The notes under the pieces are model-generated. The model saw only the letters and a program-made list of their open reading frames with translations, made no database searches and was not told where the DNA came from. This document shows, piece by piece, positions 1-13,002 of a stretch of 64,000 nt of DNA. Origin of the DNA: Steromphala cineraria (lineage: Eukaryota > Mollusca > Gastropoda > Trochida > Trochidae); contig OU744730.1 of the NCBI GenBank assembly GCA_916613615.1, positions 22,136,406-22,200,405 on the forward strand. Reading direction: 5' to 3'. The number at the start of each line of letters is the position of its first letter. The first letter of the stretch is position 1. The position numbers and the translations under genes are program-made.

Positions 1-3000
1 AAAATTGTTGATTCATGTCTGTTTACATGCACCATCATGCTGCAAAGTGCAAGTCATGAGGAAAACAGCATTTCACTGAGCTATGGCAGCAAGGTGTGAC
101 AGTTCAGCCTCATCATCGTCTTTCTCACACCTGAACATCTTTCAAAATTATTCCTCTCGAAAGAACCCTTTATCATCTTTAATTTCATTTTCATATAAGT
201 CCTGTTATTGAATTGCACTTATTGTATCATCCCAATCATATTTCCCCGTCCCCAGTCAGGAATGAAATAGGTATGTTTAAGATTGTTGTCTAATAGAAAA
301 GTGAATGGGGTCACTAGACCGTGAAGAGGTCACAACAGGGGGTCCTGACGATTTCTACTCCTCGCAGACCTTCCGACAGTTGGCAAATGGAGGGTCGTTT
401 GACTCATTCTTTTCTTTCTAGATTTGGGGCTGATTTAAGGCTCTGCACAAAGGATATTCCGTGGTTGAAGGAGTTTGGGTTCCTTCAAAAGACTCAAGTG
501 TTTCCCTGTGTTAATATGAAATTAGGTTTAATTAGAGTAAATGTAGACAAATTTGTAGAAAAATATTGATGTAAGATTTTTTTGTGGTTGGCAAAGTTCC
601 CTCGGGGACTTTGTAAACATTCGAGATCAGAATGTATTGTTGAGATGATTTTTGAGGGAAAGTAGTTTTTGATTTAACATATGGTGTTTTTTGTTGAATA
701 ATTGAAAGAACCCATGTACATATTGGGAATGGAAAATTTTTATGTTCATGATTTAATGTCATGTTATTTTGCGCAAGATTGATCAATATCAAGTTAAATA
801 TAATGATTTCACAAAGGTTTGCAATCTCTTCAATAGTCTGTTAACCTATATTTCTGGAAATGTATGTTATTAAATACAATTGTTTGTGGTTGGTTTTTTA
901 ATGATTAAAGTTTCCTAAATTTCCAACAATTTGATTGTAGGAATAAGCTGTACATGTCTAAAGGACATATAAAATTATATTTGATATAAGAGTCTAAAAT
1001 TGAAATAACCACAAAGGTGAAAAAGGTTATCTTGCAGTTTCAGTGTTTATATCTTCTAATTCAAATATCAGATAATTAAAGATTTTGTCTGCTGCTGTCA
1101 TTATTTTGGAAGCCTATGTCAAAAAATATAACAATCCAATCAAAATATGTACTTGCCTTTATTTAACATTTCAAACTTCATGGGTCATAAATTCACAAAA
1201 ATGGACTAGTTACATCAAGTACAGTCCTCATATTCACATAAAAATCAGAATCAAACCAAATAGACTGAATATTTACTACTCTAAGTGAATAACCCCAAAC
1301 AAATTCATCCCATTCCTAAAACCTATTCATCCTATTTCCATCAAATCTATTTTCAAAGTGAATCAAATTTTCACTTTTTCACCCATTTTCCCCATCTGTC
1401 TGTCAACAGGTGATTTAAATACAAAACAAACTCCTCCAACGCACCCCACAGATTTTCTATAAATGAGGTTGCTTTTGCATGGTGCAGGGTCTGCACTTAT
1501 CCCACCAGCTGGCTTTGTTGAGCCAATTACACTTGGTCTTTGTAAGCTTTCCCTGGCGGCCATCTTGGTTCCACTTTCTTAGACGTCACCTGCTCTGCAT
1601 GAAACTCCATAACAATCAAATGCTTGAATTACAAGAATGAGTTCATTTTTCCACTCATTTCTTTATGGTTTGGTACCAGGACCTGGTGATTATAAATATG
1701 AAAAATCAGTGGAATGAAATGGGAAATCTTTTAAGCTTGAGTGACACTCATAAATGTCTGTAATTATGCAATGAATTTCACCAAAGTGACACTCAAAGAA
1801 CAGGGAACTATGACGCTGAGCTCTTTTTAAATGTTATTGTCAGAGTTTAATTGAAATTTATAAAATGCATTAAAAAGAGCATGTGCAAAATGAAATGAAC
1901 AGGTACAAACAATTAAGAAGACATATTTCTCGTTATTTTCCAACATTAATGAGCATTTTATGTTCTTCATATGAATATTTTAAATCTTTGTGATGAAAAA
2001 TTAGTTTGAAATAAGTTTTTTATTTGCAAAGTATTTAAACTCTGTTTGAAAAAAAGATGAATAAATTTCTAACAAAGTGTTTTGACTGCTTCAAGTTTGT
2101 GATAGAATGTTGCTTTCATATCCAGAAAGCTGAAATTACATACTGATCAAACCACTCTAATGGAGTTCAGAGACTTTCATGAATTCTATTATCAACGCCT
2201 CAATGCTTTTCAAAAGCACTAAAGAAAGAACTTTTAATTTGAAATTGATTTTTCTGCTCGAGTAAACATAACAGTTATCTGACGTGATTACAAACAAGAA
2301 TTCACCTTTAATTCAAGTTGACCGATGTATAAAGGATTGCTTGGGTTGATCTCTAAGTCGCTCAAATCCTTTCCTGACTCCTAATTAGAAAACAGTAATA
2401 TTTCCTTTTATGCTGGGAAGCAGTTCATTTAATATTTGCAAATTCTTTTCTATGTGTGTTTGTATGTTATGATTTCTTGAAAAGGGTCATGAATTTTTAT
2501 AAAAATATATTTTGTTGTTGATTGTTTCATGACTTTGTGTTCCTAAAAAAAATCATCAAAGTGAATAAGGAAATTAATTCAACATCTAAACAAAACTGAA
2601 AGCTTCATATCTGTTATGCTTAGTCATAGGAACAAAACAATTTCTTTATAGTCAAAAAGAATTCTGTTCTTAGTGATCCTAATACTCACTTAAAATCTCC
2701 CACATAGGGATTAAAAGTGACTACAAAAATCCCACCCATCAGTATCAAATCATTTTAACCTAAAAAATCTAAAAACCAAAACAAAATTAATCAGAAGAAA
2801 TGTCCTGTCATGCTCTTGTTACACAACCAATGTCAGCCATCTCCTTTCTCCTCCCCTCCAAGTTTCATTTGAAATTTTTTTTCACTTTATTTCTTTTTGG
2901 GCAGGGTACAACATTTATGTACAAATTGATATATTGTGTACAAACAGACCCGATAAATATGTTAAACTTAGATAAACAAGTTGTGTAACTTAAATAAGCA

Positions 3001-4346
3001 AGTGTTAAACTTAGATAAACAAGTTGTTAAACTTAAATAAACAAGTTGTTAAACTTAAATAAAACCAGTATTAAACTTAAACAATTATTAAATTAGAAAA
3101 TGATTGAAATGACAATAAATAAATGTATAAATCTAACTTAGCCTTCCCGTTTTACTACACCCCAGCAATAAACACAAATTTCAACAAGAATTTTCAATCA
3201 AAACACTTAACCCAAATGATAATATAAATTGAACAGTCTCTTCCTCCGTCTCCTCCCAAAGGAAACAATTTCATATTTTCCCTAATTCCCCCTCCCAAAG
3301 AAACAAGTTCACCCAAAATGTTTCCCTTTCCCACTGCCACATCCACCCCTAAACATGACTCTCAACCCCTTTCCTCCCCTCTTCTCCACCCTGAAGCAGG
3401 GAATTGACATGACCAGATACCCCAACAAGTGTCCCCTCCCCACCCTATTCATTGCCACCCCGCCCGACCGCCGCCCCCAAGTCATGACCCCCATTGAACT
3501 CCTAAAACCCCCATTCTTCTTTTATGACCTGACAAGCTCTCTTCCAGCCCTTCATAATGTACCCTACAACCCCAGTAGCTATTTAAAGGGTTTTACACTT
3601 AAATGGACTGCATCAGTAAGTTTGGACTTGAAGGCTTTGAGGCATGCATTATGTAGGTTCGGTACAAAGAGCTAAGGGTTTTCAATAATTTCATCGTAAA
3701 TACTTAGTGAGTGTTTTTTTATGGAATCCCTTGATGTTTGGCTTGATGGAGGATTATTTCAAGATGGTTTGAGTTTATCGATGTCGAGAACACAATAGAG
3801 AAGTAATAATACTTTTGTCCTGTTTGTGATCACAATCATAGTAAAGGATGGAAATTAGTATCTACTTTCATCCTATTTGTTTGATCTTTACGTCTAGTGA
3901 TCATTTCATTTCTTAATGACAGCAGATACCTTTCCTCCCTCTCAGCATGATGCAAAATGCAATTTACAGGAAATACAATAATGACTTGTGATTTACAATA
4001 TTGCAATTTTGTCAATGTGAATATAATGTCAAGACGTATGTAACATTGGGTAAAGGTCAGCTTTATATTAGTGACAGCTTTGTCTGAAATTGTTATCAAA
4101 TGTTTACAGCATATATTTATGTTAATTCATAACATGAACTATTTTTATTGTTGACAGAAATATTCAAGATCTACAGATCAGCAATGATGACAATTTGTAC
4201 AAATTACAATGTTGTCAATTTATCACGTCAATATCAATCCTAAATTTCAATCGCAAGAATCTAGTTTCAGTTGATGCAAAATGATTTCATTTCTTGATAA
4301 AAATTATTTACTTATTTATTAATACAATAATTGCAAATTATTACAG
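1..4346 (+). other. Intron or upstream part of the TOX gene
   Basis: AT-rich sequence without a convincing exon. It contains a short tandem array of about 23 bp (TTAAACTTAAATAAACAAG) near 2985-3075 and a strongly C-rich, polypyrimidine block at about 3240-3560 whose open frames come from base composition. The missing TOX N-terminal exons were not found here. Confidence 0.6.
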
Positions 4347-4549
4347 CTGATGTCTATGAAGAGGGCGGCCGCCCCACCCCCACAGATGCCACCGGTAGAA
4401 CTAGCACCTATAAAAACAGTAGAACCACCGACTACAACAACAACAACAACAACTACAGTGGCGGCAACCCAACCCGCGGCGCCATCTGCAGCCAAGAAAC
4501 AGAAAACTCCCAAGAAGAAGAAGAAGAAGGACCCTAATGAACCACAAAA
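4347..4549 (+). CDS. TOX4-like: TOX exon: low-complexity stretch and basic tract
   Basis: The acceptor is TTACAG and the donor AAAA|GTAAGAA, ending in phase 2. It encodes a Pro/Thr-rich stretch with a run of nine Thr codons (ACA/ACT repeats), then the Lys-rich tract that leads into the HMG box. The Thr run comes from a trinucleotide repeat and may vary in length between alleles. Confidence 0.9.
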
Positions 4550-7500
4550 GTAAGAATTCAGAAATCCTACTTGCTTCTCCTTGTCTTTGTTCATGCATTA
4601 TGGGTATAAGTGACTAACACAAATTTATCAATTAAATAATTGCTTTTACAATAAATAAAAGAATACAAAAATCAATATGTTACTATATTCTATTCTTGCT
4701 TTCCACAAATTCTCCTTTTTGAAAAATATTCAATTCAAAATAAGATATTCAATTCAAATTATTTAATTCCTAAAAATTCAATTTAAAATATTCAATTCCT
4801 AAAAATTCAAAATATTCAATTCCTAAGAATTCAATTCAAAATATTCAATTCCTAAGAATTCAATTCAAAATATTCAATTCCTAATAATTCAAAATATTCA
4901 ATTCTTAAAAATTCAATTCAAAATATTTAATTCAAAATGTTTTTGCCCAGTTGCTTATGATCCTAAGCTAAAAAATACCATCTAAAAGCTCTTTTTAAAA
5001 AAAAACCCTGTTCTCTTTTGTATAATCATAAACGTTATTAATCACAAAAAAAACAAATCATCAAATGTTTAAAAAGACAAACTGGTTTGATGGGTCTCAT
5101 TTTATGATTCAATTTGACACTTTTGAAATAAGAATTGGCTTTAGTTTATTGTCTGTTTATGGAATTATTCATTGCTTGATGGTTTTAGTTTTGCTTTCCC
5201 TTTCAAGTTTGATTTAATGCCAATATTTGTTGGATACAATTGTAATACAAAAGAAATCCCTTTGAAATAAGTTGAGATGAAAGAAAAGGACAATTTGATT
5301 CTCAAATTGAAATAAAACACTTTGCTTTGATCACTGCAATTTTGTTTGTTTGATATAGAAATGTTATATACTGTTTCAAAAAGTCATTTCATATTTTTCC
5401 TTTTTATTGAACATTAGAAACCCTTTCAAAAGAAATTTTATTGCAAAAATATACATGTGATAAGCATTAGTTTACCACATTTTAAGTTGTATCTTTTTTA
5501 CTATTACTTGCAAGTTGGTGAGGTTTTACAAAGCTTAAGCCTAATGATAAATCCTATATTAATCAATTATGAAGATAAGTTTGCAATTAATTATCACTAC
5601 GATAATTTTGAAAAACGCTGATATTGTATGTGATCTTAATTCTGAATCCTACTTCCACAGAGTTATCCACCATTATGAAATCAGAAATCTCTTCAATTAT
5701 AAATTCTTCAAATTTAGGAAAAGATTGATCAAAATTCTTCAAACAAAATAGTGTTTGTGAAAAAGGATGTCACAATTCTAAGCCCAAATAAATTCCAAAT
5801 TGTCAAGATTTTTTTTATCATGACTCCAGTGTCAGCTAAACAATCTAAACAAGTAAATAATTCTAGTCTGCCGTTCCCTAAGTATGTTAGGTCAGAGCTT
5901 TGGTTGATATGTTCCATTTAGCTTACTCAAACAAGAGGCAAACTCAGAGTTTGGTTTCAGTGGCTACTGGCTTGAGTCAATAAGAGTCACAATGCATGTA
6001 TTGTGTGAAGGGGGGCTGTTAATACACAAGATAGGTTCGATGGAATGTTTGAATAATGCTACGAGTGCAGGATTCCGTCCCTGACTTCGTTATCTTTAAA
6101 TGCTTGTCATAGTATTACGTTTATCTAATCCAGTTTGAATATTTCATAAGAAATTTGAATATGTTTAAAAAAAACATGCATAAAATGTGATTATGCTTGA
6201 GAAATTTCAAAACATCACCATCGAAAATCAATTTGTATTTGTCAAGCCTTCATACAATGCATTTTAATAGCATGTTTAATGTTCTTATATGATTAAATAA
6301 CACACATTTAAAATTAAAATAAATATTTTCAAAAATAGCCACTCTCTATCATTTTGAATTATGTGTTCAACAATCGGGGAATATGTAATGAATGTAGGTA
6401 GATCATTAAGTTGAGTATTTTTGGAATGTTTGGCCAATTGTAAGAATCCTTATGCCTAGTTTACAGGGAACTAGCTGTTTATAAACTATCTGGAGTCATG
6501 AAAAGTCCAAAACTAGGTTATAACTAGGGAATTGAGCTTACTGAATGAAGAGAATTGTTTAAAGGATTCAGTCAGGGATCATTAGAATAGTTAAATTACT
6601 CTTAGTGCTTGTTCCTTCTTGAAAAGATTGGTTTGCCCAAGTCAGATTTGAAGGTTAAGAAGCAAAGACTGTTCACAATATTGAACTAAATGTTTCTAAA
6701 GCTAAGATTTTATCTCCTCTTCTTTCAGACCTGTCTCAGCGTACGCCCTGTTCTTCCGAGACACACAGGCAGCGATCAAGGGCCAGAGCCCAAACAAGAG
6801 CTTTGGAGACGTGTCGAAGATTGTAGCCTCCATGTGGGACAGCCTTGACCCTGAGAACAAGAGTGTGTACAAGAAAAAGACCGAGGTCGCCAAGAAGGAA
6901 TATCTCAAACAGCTCGCTGCTTACCGGGCCAGTCAGGTCTCACAGGTGTGTTATGAACATTCAATTTGATCAAATCAATTGAGTCCTTGTGGGGAATGTA
7001 GTAATATTCAGTACCTAGCTGTATGCAGTACCCAGCTGTCAGTTCGTAAGCTGTTCATGGTAATGGCCTCTCAACGTCCTGTGGAACATTTGCAGGTTTC
7101 CCTTTAAATCCAAGTTGGAGTGATAAGTTGGATGAGGCTTTCTGTTGATTTATTTTATATAATTGCAAGATATGTATTCTCACCCGGTATGCAAATTCTG
7201 TTTTAGTTTAATCTATAAATCAAATAAATTCTTTGAAAAATATTCATCTTTAATGATATGGATTTAAATTTAATTGCTTAATGCATGTTGATGTATAATT
7301 TTCTGAAACTCTTCAAATGGTTTGTTTTCCTACCCAGGCTGCACAAGATGAGGCAAGTTCAAGATCAGAGAAGTCCCCATCACCCCCAATGGTGACGCAG
7401 ATGTCCACCATGCCCCAAGGGGGTGGTACTCAGATGGGGATGATGTCCCAGATGAACCACATGAACCTCCCCAGCCCCCCACAGCAGACCCAGATGATGA

Positions 7501-8537
7501 GCAATGCCTACACGAGTCCTCCCCATCAACCCATGCAGCAACTGCAGAACCTAACGTCCCAGCCGCCCCAACAGACCATGATGCAGCAACATCATCAGCA
7601 GCAGCAGAACAACGGCATGGTGTATCAGCCCTCCCCAGAATATACTCAGGTAAGAACAGGGCTCATCTTTGGAACTTCATACCTTTAGGAGGAATGCAAT
7701 GATGTCTTAAAGACTTTTAAAAGTCAAGAGTCATGACCCAATGTTTGCCAAAATACTGTAATGCTTTAGCCTATAGTGCTTGAAATTTAAGCGCCATCAA
7801 GACTGCAAGACTGGTCTGGAGTCTTATTGTTATAATCATGAATTTTCCATATACTTTTGTTTATTTCCAAAAATCATGATAATTATGATCTGAAATTTCA
7901 ACTTAACAGTTTTGATGTTTCTCTTCATTCAAGCAGAACCTGAGCCCAATGGATTGTGGAATGAGCAGCAACGGTCTGTGTGTGAGGAACGGCTGCATCA
8001 ACCACGCCATCGAGAACCCCGGCTGGGACAACGAGTACTGCTCCAACGAGTGCGTCGTCAGTCATTGCAGGTGGGTCAGAGGCTAGATTGCCTAGTAAAT
8101 AAGGCCTTGAACCAAGACCATGGTAATGTTCCAGCTTGGCTTGTAACTATTTGAGGTTCTTTGATTTTCTTATTAAATTACTATTAAAAATCACCCAACC
8201 CTTAAAAGTTTTATAAACCCTCTAATATCAAACAAGTCAGGATCGCGGGCTTGCTAAGGATCACTACCCAGGGACTTGATCCCAGTCAGTGTCACCAGTT
8301 ATCAAATCTATAAGGAAAACATAGAACTTGTAAAGAGCTTTTAGTGTAAAATATAAGAAATGTTATAGATAATTAAACATCCAAACACACTGACTATTAC
8401 TTACAAGCTTAAATTTAGAAAAATGCTTTGCTCTTTTAATTGAATTATACTCATTCCGGACTTTCTCTTTCCACAGAGATATCTTCACTGCATGGGTTGC
8501 ATCAAAACAAGGCGGGAGCACATTTCAAGTGAAATAA
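4347..8537 (+). CDS. TOX4-like: TOX-family HMG-box protein gene, 3' five coding exons (5' partial)
   Basis: Joined exons 4347-4549, 6729-6945, 7338-7649, 7937-8070 and 8477-8537 give 308 codons plus a TAA stop, with consistent phases and GT/AG borders. In order, the product has a Pro/Thr/Ala-rich stretch, a basic tract [19 protein letters not shown], one HMG box ([19 protein letters not shown] to [14 protein letters not shown]), a Gln/Met/Pro-rich segment, and a Cys-rich end ([34 protein letters not shown]). The basic tract plus box is diagnostic of TOX proteins, nuclear DNA-structure-binding regulators. The Cys-rich end resembles, from memory, the C terminus of vertebrate TOX4. The first exon shown begins after a splice acceptor, so the N-terminal exons are upstream of the window. 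An ATG three bases into this exon could serve a short isoform, but nothing supports it. The gene converges on TG-A. Confidence 0.95.
4720..4940. repeat. AT-rich minisatellite in a TOX intron
   Basis: Imperfect tandem copies of AATTCAAAATATTCAATTCC in the intron between the basic-tract exon and the HMG exon. Copies differ by loss of the AATTC segment. The rest of the 4550-6728 intron shows nothing recognisable. Confidence 0.85.
6729..6945 (+). CDS. TOX4-like: TOX exon: HMG box
   Basis: This exon encodes nearly the whole HMG box: [34 protein letters not shown], then [18 protein letters not shown]. The borders are TTTCAG| and CACAG|GTGTG, ending in phase 0. The first two bases of its first Lys codon come from the preceding exon. 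Confidence 0.96.
7338..7649 (+). CDS. TOX4-like: TOX exon: Gln/Met/Pro-rich segment
   Basis: A 104-codon phase 0-0 exon rich in Gln, Met, Pro and Ser, with a short Gln run ([11 protein letters not shown]). It lies between the HMG box and the Cys-rich end, where TOX proteins carry a low-complexity activation-type region. The donor is ACTCAG|GTAAGA. Confidence 0.93.
7937..8070 (+). CDS. TOX4-like: TOX exon: Cys-rich C-terminal part
   Basis: Starts after AAGCAG and ends TGCAG|GTGGGT in phase 2. It encodes [14 protein letters not shown], then [19 protein letters not shown]. The repeated Cys pairs and a final His suggest a small metal-binding fold; that function is inferred. Confidence 0.94.
8477..8537 (+). 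CDS. TOX4-like: TOX terminal coding exon
   Basis: After the acceptor TTTCCACAG it completes the split Arg codon and reads [19 protein letters not shown] followed by TAA. The AWVAS ending is shared with the TOX4 C terminus as I recall it. Confidence 0.93.
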
Positions 8538-10440
8538 AGCATTCCCATGGACACAAGAGAGACCAATTTGCGTGTTCCAACATCCACAGTGTATTGTTTC
8601 TCTTGTCGACTAGTGTACAGATATATTTATTTTTGTACAGTCGCTGTCAAACTGCATTGGACATTGTGCCTTTGGCCTTATACAATGGGAGAAGATATTC
8701 ACAGTTTTGATACCTTAGCAAGAAGATCTCTTGGATTGTGAATGAATTAAGTTGCCATGGCAACAGGAAAGTGAACCACTTCGGAAACGATGGGACTTGC
8801 CAATTATTCAATAAAGTGTTAATAATAGTAAAGTTCAAGTATTTGTTGATATTCAAGGAGGGTCGATTTCTTTCTGGGAGTATATATTTCCTGTGTGGCA
8901 AGGGGGATAACTCTTGATGTATATTTGGAAGCCAGGAATGGACAGCAGAGAATGGCTTACATTTGATATTTGTGTATTGTACAAGTTCAGTGAACACGTT
9001 TATTGTACGATATTGTGAACACTAGACATTTCCTGGAGGATGCTTCACTTTTCTACATTATGTCTGTATTTTTGCATCAAGACCTGGGGACCTCAGCTAT
9101 TTATGCAATTGAACCAAGCTTGATGCTTATCGTATTCTCATTAATAAGTTTGTATATAAACCTTTATTCAATAATTTTCTTTACTGTTGATAGTTTATTT
9201 CTGCTATATGGCTCTTTTCTGTTTAAATCACCCGAGAAGTGTTAATATTGTTATCAATTTCATGGAATTGTTTGTGAGATGGAAAATGTCTTCGATTTTG
9301 GATTGCCTTTGTGTAAATAGTTTCAAAATATCTCAAATGAATTCTGTGTTTTGGCCAATTTAATCATGGTATTATATGACAAGGCCCTCTGTAACCTAAA
9401 ACTTTGTTGGTCAAATATGAATGGGAAACCTGGTTCATATAAATTCTCTATATGAATTAAGAACTTGCGGTTATATTTCTTGTAAAAATCAACGCGATTG
9501 ATTAATTACCATCAATATAAAAAGTTATATATTATAAAGCTAGAGTTTCCCAATTATCTATTGAGTTAAATAGTTGTTGATACAGTTTCTTATTATTTGT
9601 TTACTTTTCAATGCCAAAATTTATCAGAATAATTTCTGGTATCAGACTTTTGCTTTCTTGATGTTATGTAACTCTGAGTGCATAAATGCATGTAAATATG
9701 GTTATTGTTGTTGGTTTAAGAAATTATATGAGTCAATAAATTCATAGATCTCATTAAAAAGCAGTTGCCTACAGATTTAATTTGCTTTTGGCTTGTACCG
9801 GTACCTAATTCTATGAACTTATTGACTTGCCCCTTGAGCCTTTTGAACTACTACATAAACTGTCATGAACGAAAACATTGTTATGTTAGTTGATCTACTG
9901 TACTTTATCATGTGCATTTATGGATGATTGTGTATTGTTGTATTATTTACAAATGAACAGACATCTAAAGGATATCATTTTTACTTTGATAAATAGTAAG
10001 TCAGTCTTATAAGACAAATTTATGAAGGTCATATGTTTTAAGTTCAAGTGAGAGACAGAAATGAATTAACATTTGTTTTCACATCAATAATATTGAGAAT
10101 GTTTTTTGGGACAATTTTGTATAGAAATTTTACTTAAAATCTTTTTTTATAATACTGTTTTTATAATTGAAATTTGACACTATATTGTAAAAATATGCCT
10201 TTAGGATGCAAGGTATGGTTGTCTGTTTTTACAACCAGGATAAGATTGTTTATGATCATGTACAAGACTTATTCATAGAAATTGTAATTTGATTGTGTGA
10301 GTCTTTTTCAGCCATCACTTCATCAGTGTCAGCTGAGATTGACATGTGTCAGTTTAAATCATCATATGTACATCACTTTATTGTATATCTTGGTGTCAAA
10401 GTCGATTTTGCTGAAATAAATTTATAAAACCATACAATTT
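8538..10440 (+). other. Probable 3' UTR of the TOX gene
   Basis: AT-rich non-coding sequence downstream of the TOX stop. There are AATAAA signals at 8810-8815 and 10415-10420, the latter followed by T-rich sequence. Either could be used; the long form gives a UTR of about 1.9 kb. There is no splice or coding signal in the stretch. Confidence 0.5.
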
Positions 10441-10897
10441 CCTCTTTGATCTTTTGATGATGTATTGAGTATTTTTTGTCTACATTCGATATGGTAAGAG
10501 GTGCCAAGTTGACAACACAGTATTTGTTTTTTTTATACAGATATTTGGCTCATATCACAATAAAAAGAAACCACCAATTAAAAACAAACCATTTCAAAAC
10601 TAATTATCCTACCTCATGTAAGAAACTTGATCTCAGATTGGTCCACGTGACCCAGGATAAATACTGATTTGACCCTCTTGAACATGATGATAAATCATTT
10701 ATACCCCTTCTCAAAAAAAACATGCAGATTGAGCATCCTGAAATGTACAATGTATGTTACCTCGAACACATCAAGGTTTCTTTGATCAACCGATGTGTAA
10801 CTTTGCTCAAACTATAGCCAAGCATTTGCACAGTTTTCTTACCCTTTCTATTTTCACATTATATGCGTTTTGTTTAAATATTCGGTAAGATTAATTT

Positions 10898-11383
10898 GTT
10901 ATACCATTCAGACAAGGGGGCATTGGGAGATATCAGACTCACACTTGGTGTTATTATGTCTCCCCCCGAAGGGTCGGGACTTTTTCAAGGGTAGTGTTCG
11001 TTTCCGGAGCAGATCTCTAAAACTATTTAAACGATCATCACCAAACTTGGTATATTGTCTCTCCATATCATGTAGATGTGCCTTTTGGAGGTTTGAGATT
11101 TAAAACAAATTATTTAGTTTATTTCCATGCAATTTTGAATATTTTGTTTGCTACAATTGTGGAGTTGATTATTGATTGGTTATTTATTCAAGTTGAATTA
11201 TACAGAGAACATTAATGGTGCTTTATGATAGTATTGTTTAGAGGTTTGGAGCATTTGAGGAAGGGGGAGACATCTGTTTTTACGAGTAAAAACACTTTCT
11301 AGTGTTCCTTGCCTTCGGCTTGTCAAATAACACCAAGCCAGAGGCTGATATCATCTTATTCCCCCGCGTCTGAATGGTATAAC
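10898..11383. mobile_element. Non-autonomous inverted-repeat transposon, about 0.49 kb
   Basis: The two ends are exact inverted repeats of 16 bp: GTTATACCATTCAGAC at 10898-10913 and its reverse complement at 11368-11383, each followed inwards by a run of G or C. There is no transposase. Inside lies a CCGGAGCAGATCTCTAAAAC module that also occurs near 13335. Confidence 0.75.
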
Positions 11384-11387
11384 TTAT

Positions 11388-11410
11388 ATTACATACCGGT
11401 GGGATAAAAA
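11388..11410. mobile_element. Solo terminus of the TATCCCACCGGT element
   Basis: The sequence TACATACCGGTGGGATAAAA is the reverse complement of the left end of the element at about 13253. No partner end is visible, so this is a fragment sitting directly beside the preceding element. Confidence 0.55.
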
Positions 11411-12848
11411 TGAATACCTCGGTAATAGTTCAGTCCTATCAGCTTGGGTACATATGATGGGATGAATCTTTCCACACAATAAAATGAAAACCACAGTAAC
11501 CTCCTGAGTTTATTAGTATCATTAAAAATCCACGAGTATAAAAGGCAAGACTTTGTATTAAATATGTATAAATATATATATAATCTCAAATAGATTTATA
11601 AATCTAAAATAAAAGTATTCTCTAACATGATTATAACAAGTACATATTTCCTAACATGCAAATCTGCATGATCTCTAGATGAGAATGTAAAATATCTAGT
11701 AATATAGCTTTACATTGATGCAAATTTCATTACGAAAACATTTATCTAACACATTTAACTTGACAAGTTTCTATTAAACTTTTTAAATTTAAATAGGATA
11801 GTTGTATACAGTAACAAAATGAGGGGAAAACCTTTTAGCTCTTTGTAAAGATGACGTTTAACTTGTGAATGGCTCTCTATGTAGAATTTTGATCAATATA
11901 AGGGAGACAACTGTGGTTGTCCATAAATTATTGAAGAAGCTCATTTAAAATCCAATACCCAGGAACTTGAGAGTAGTAATTTTATATTATCAGTTTTTGG
12001 AACAAGCATCCACAGAGTGCTAGTCGAAAAGAACCCAAATATAAGAAAAACGGTGAGTCCTATTTTAGAATGATAATATTCTTTGTATTAGTATCTTTTA
12101 TATACAACACTGTTTTCAGTTTAGATTAATGGTTATGGCTTTGCAGTAAGTCTTACTGCAAGTTATGTGAGAATAAGGCGCAGTGAGAAACAGTATCATG
12201 TTAAAAAACTGTGAGACTGTAAGAACCTGTAGATATTTAAAAGTGTGAATAACTGTCATCTTTTTGCCTACAGGCCTATGCTTATTTCAAACACTGATTA
12301 TAAGCCTCATAATATCTGGTAAGCTTTTATATCATTTTATCCGTGAACAAAAAATTTTAGCAAAGAGAATTTTTTCTATATAAATATAAAAATAAAAACA
12401 GTGTTTAAACAAAATGATCATCCTGAGAAAGTTGGAGTATATCAAAAGTATACTTTAGAGTGATGAGTATATGATATTCTGATCAAGGCGATATACCTGA
12501 ACATTTGCCGTTATCTATCAAAAATAATCTTGAATGCCATCCAAATATGCACAACATAATTCACATCAAGATAATGCACAGAATGTTTAAAAACAACAAT
12601 GAATGTTGAAAAAAATACACAAACTATTGAATATGATAGTAACAAATAAGCACTATGAGGTACAGCTATTGTTTGTTACACTGATGTTGAAAATATCTCC
12701 ATTTTTCATTTTGTAATTTTCGATGCCCCATTTTGAAAGGGAACTTAAATAGATCTTTTTACATTTGTTTAATTACAAAAACAATAGGTAGGGCGTTCTG
12801 AACGTCCTGAACCTTTATCCAATTCTGCCACTGGCGCAAACACCCTCC

Positions 12849-13002
12849 TCACTGCTCCAGTTTAACAGAGTAGCTGCCTGCGATGTCCTCCAACTCCGCA
12901 GAGTCCAGCCCGATGTTCAGGCATCTTACTTGGGGCTTCTGGTTAGGTTTCTTGGCCTTCAGCTGTAGTTTTGACCGCCAGGTGGCGCCAGGAGCAATGT
13001 CG
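12849..13002 (-). CDS. TG-A exon 16 (stop codon)
   Basis: Completes a split Ser codon, then [19 protein letters not shown] and on to [10 protein letters not shown], ending in TGA at 12851-12849. No downstream AATAAA was located with confidence on this strand. Confidence 0.93.

Noticed and set aside
305..418. Small frame with TFRQLANGGSFDSFFSF as an upstream TOX exon
   Set aside because: No similarity to TOX N termini and no matching donor phase to the exon at 4347. A nearby AG/GTATGT at about 270 is also unsupported.
3309..3675. Overlapping open frames in both strands
   Set aside because: They result from the C-rich low-complexity block, with residues dominated by Pro on one strand and Gly on the other.
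4319..4598. Minus-strand Val-rich and Leu/Cys-rich frames at the TOX exon
   Set aside because: Complement of the ACA/ACT repeat in the real TOX exon.
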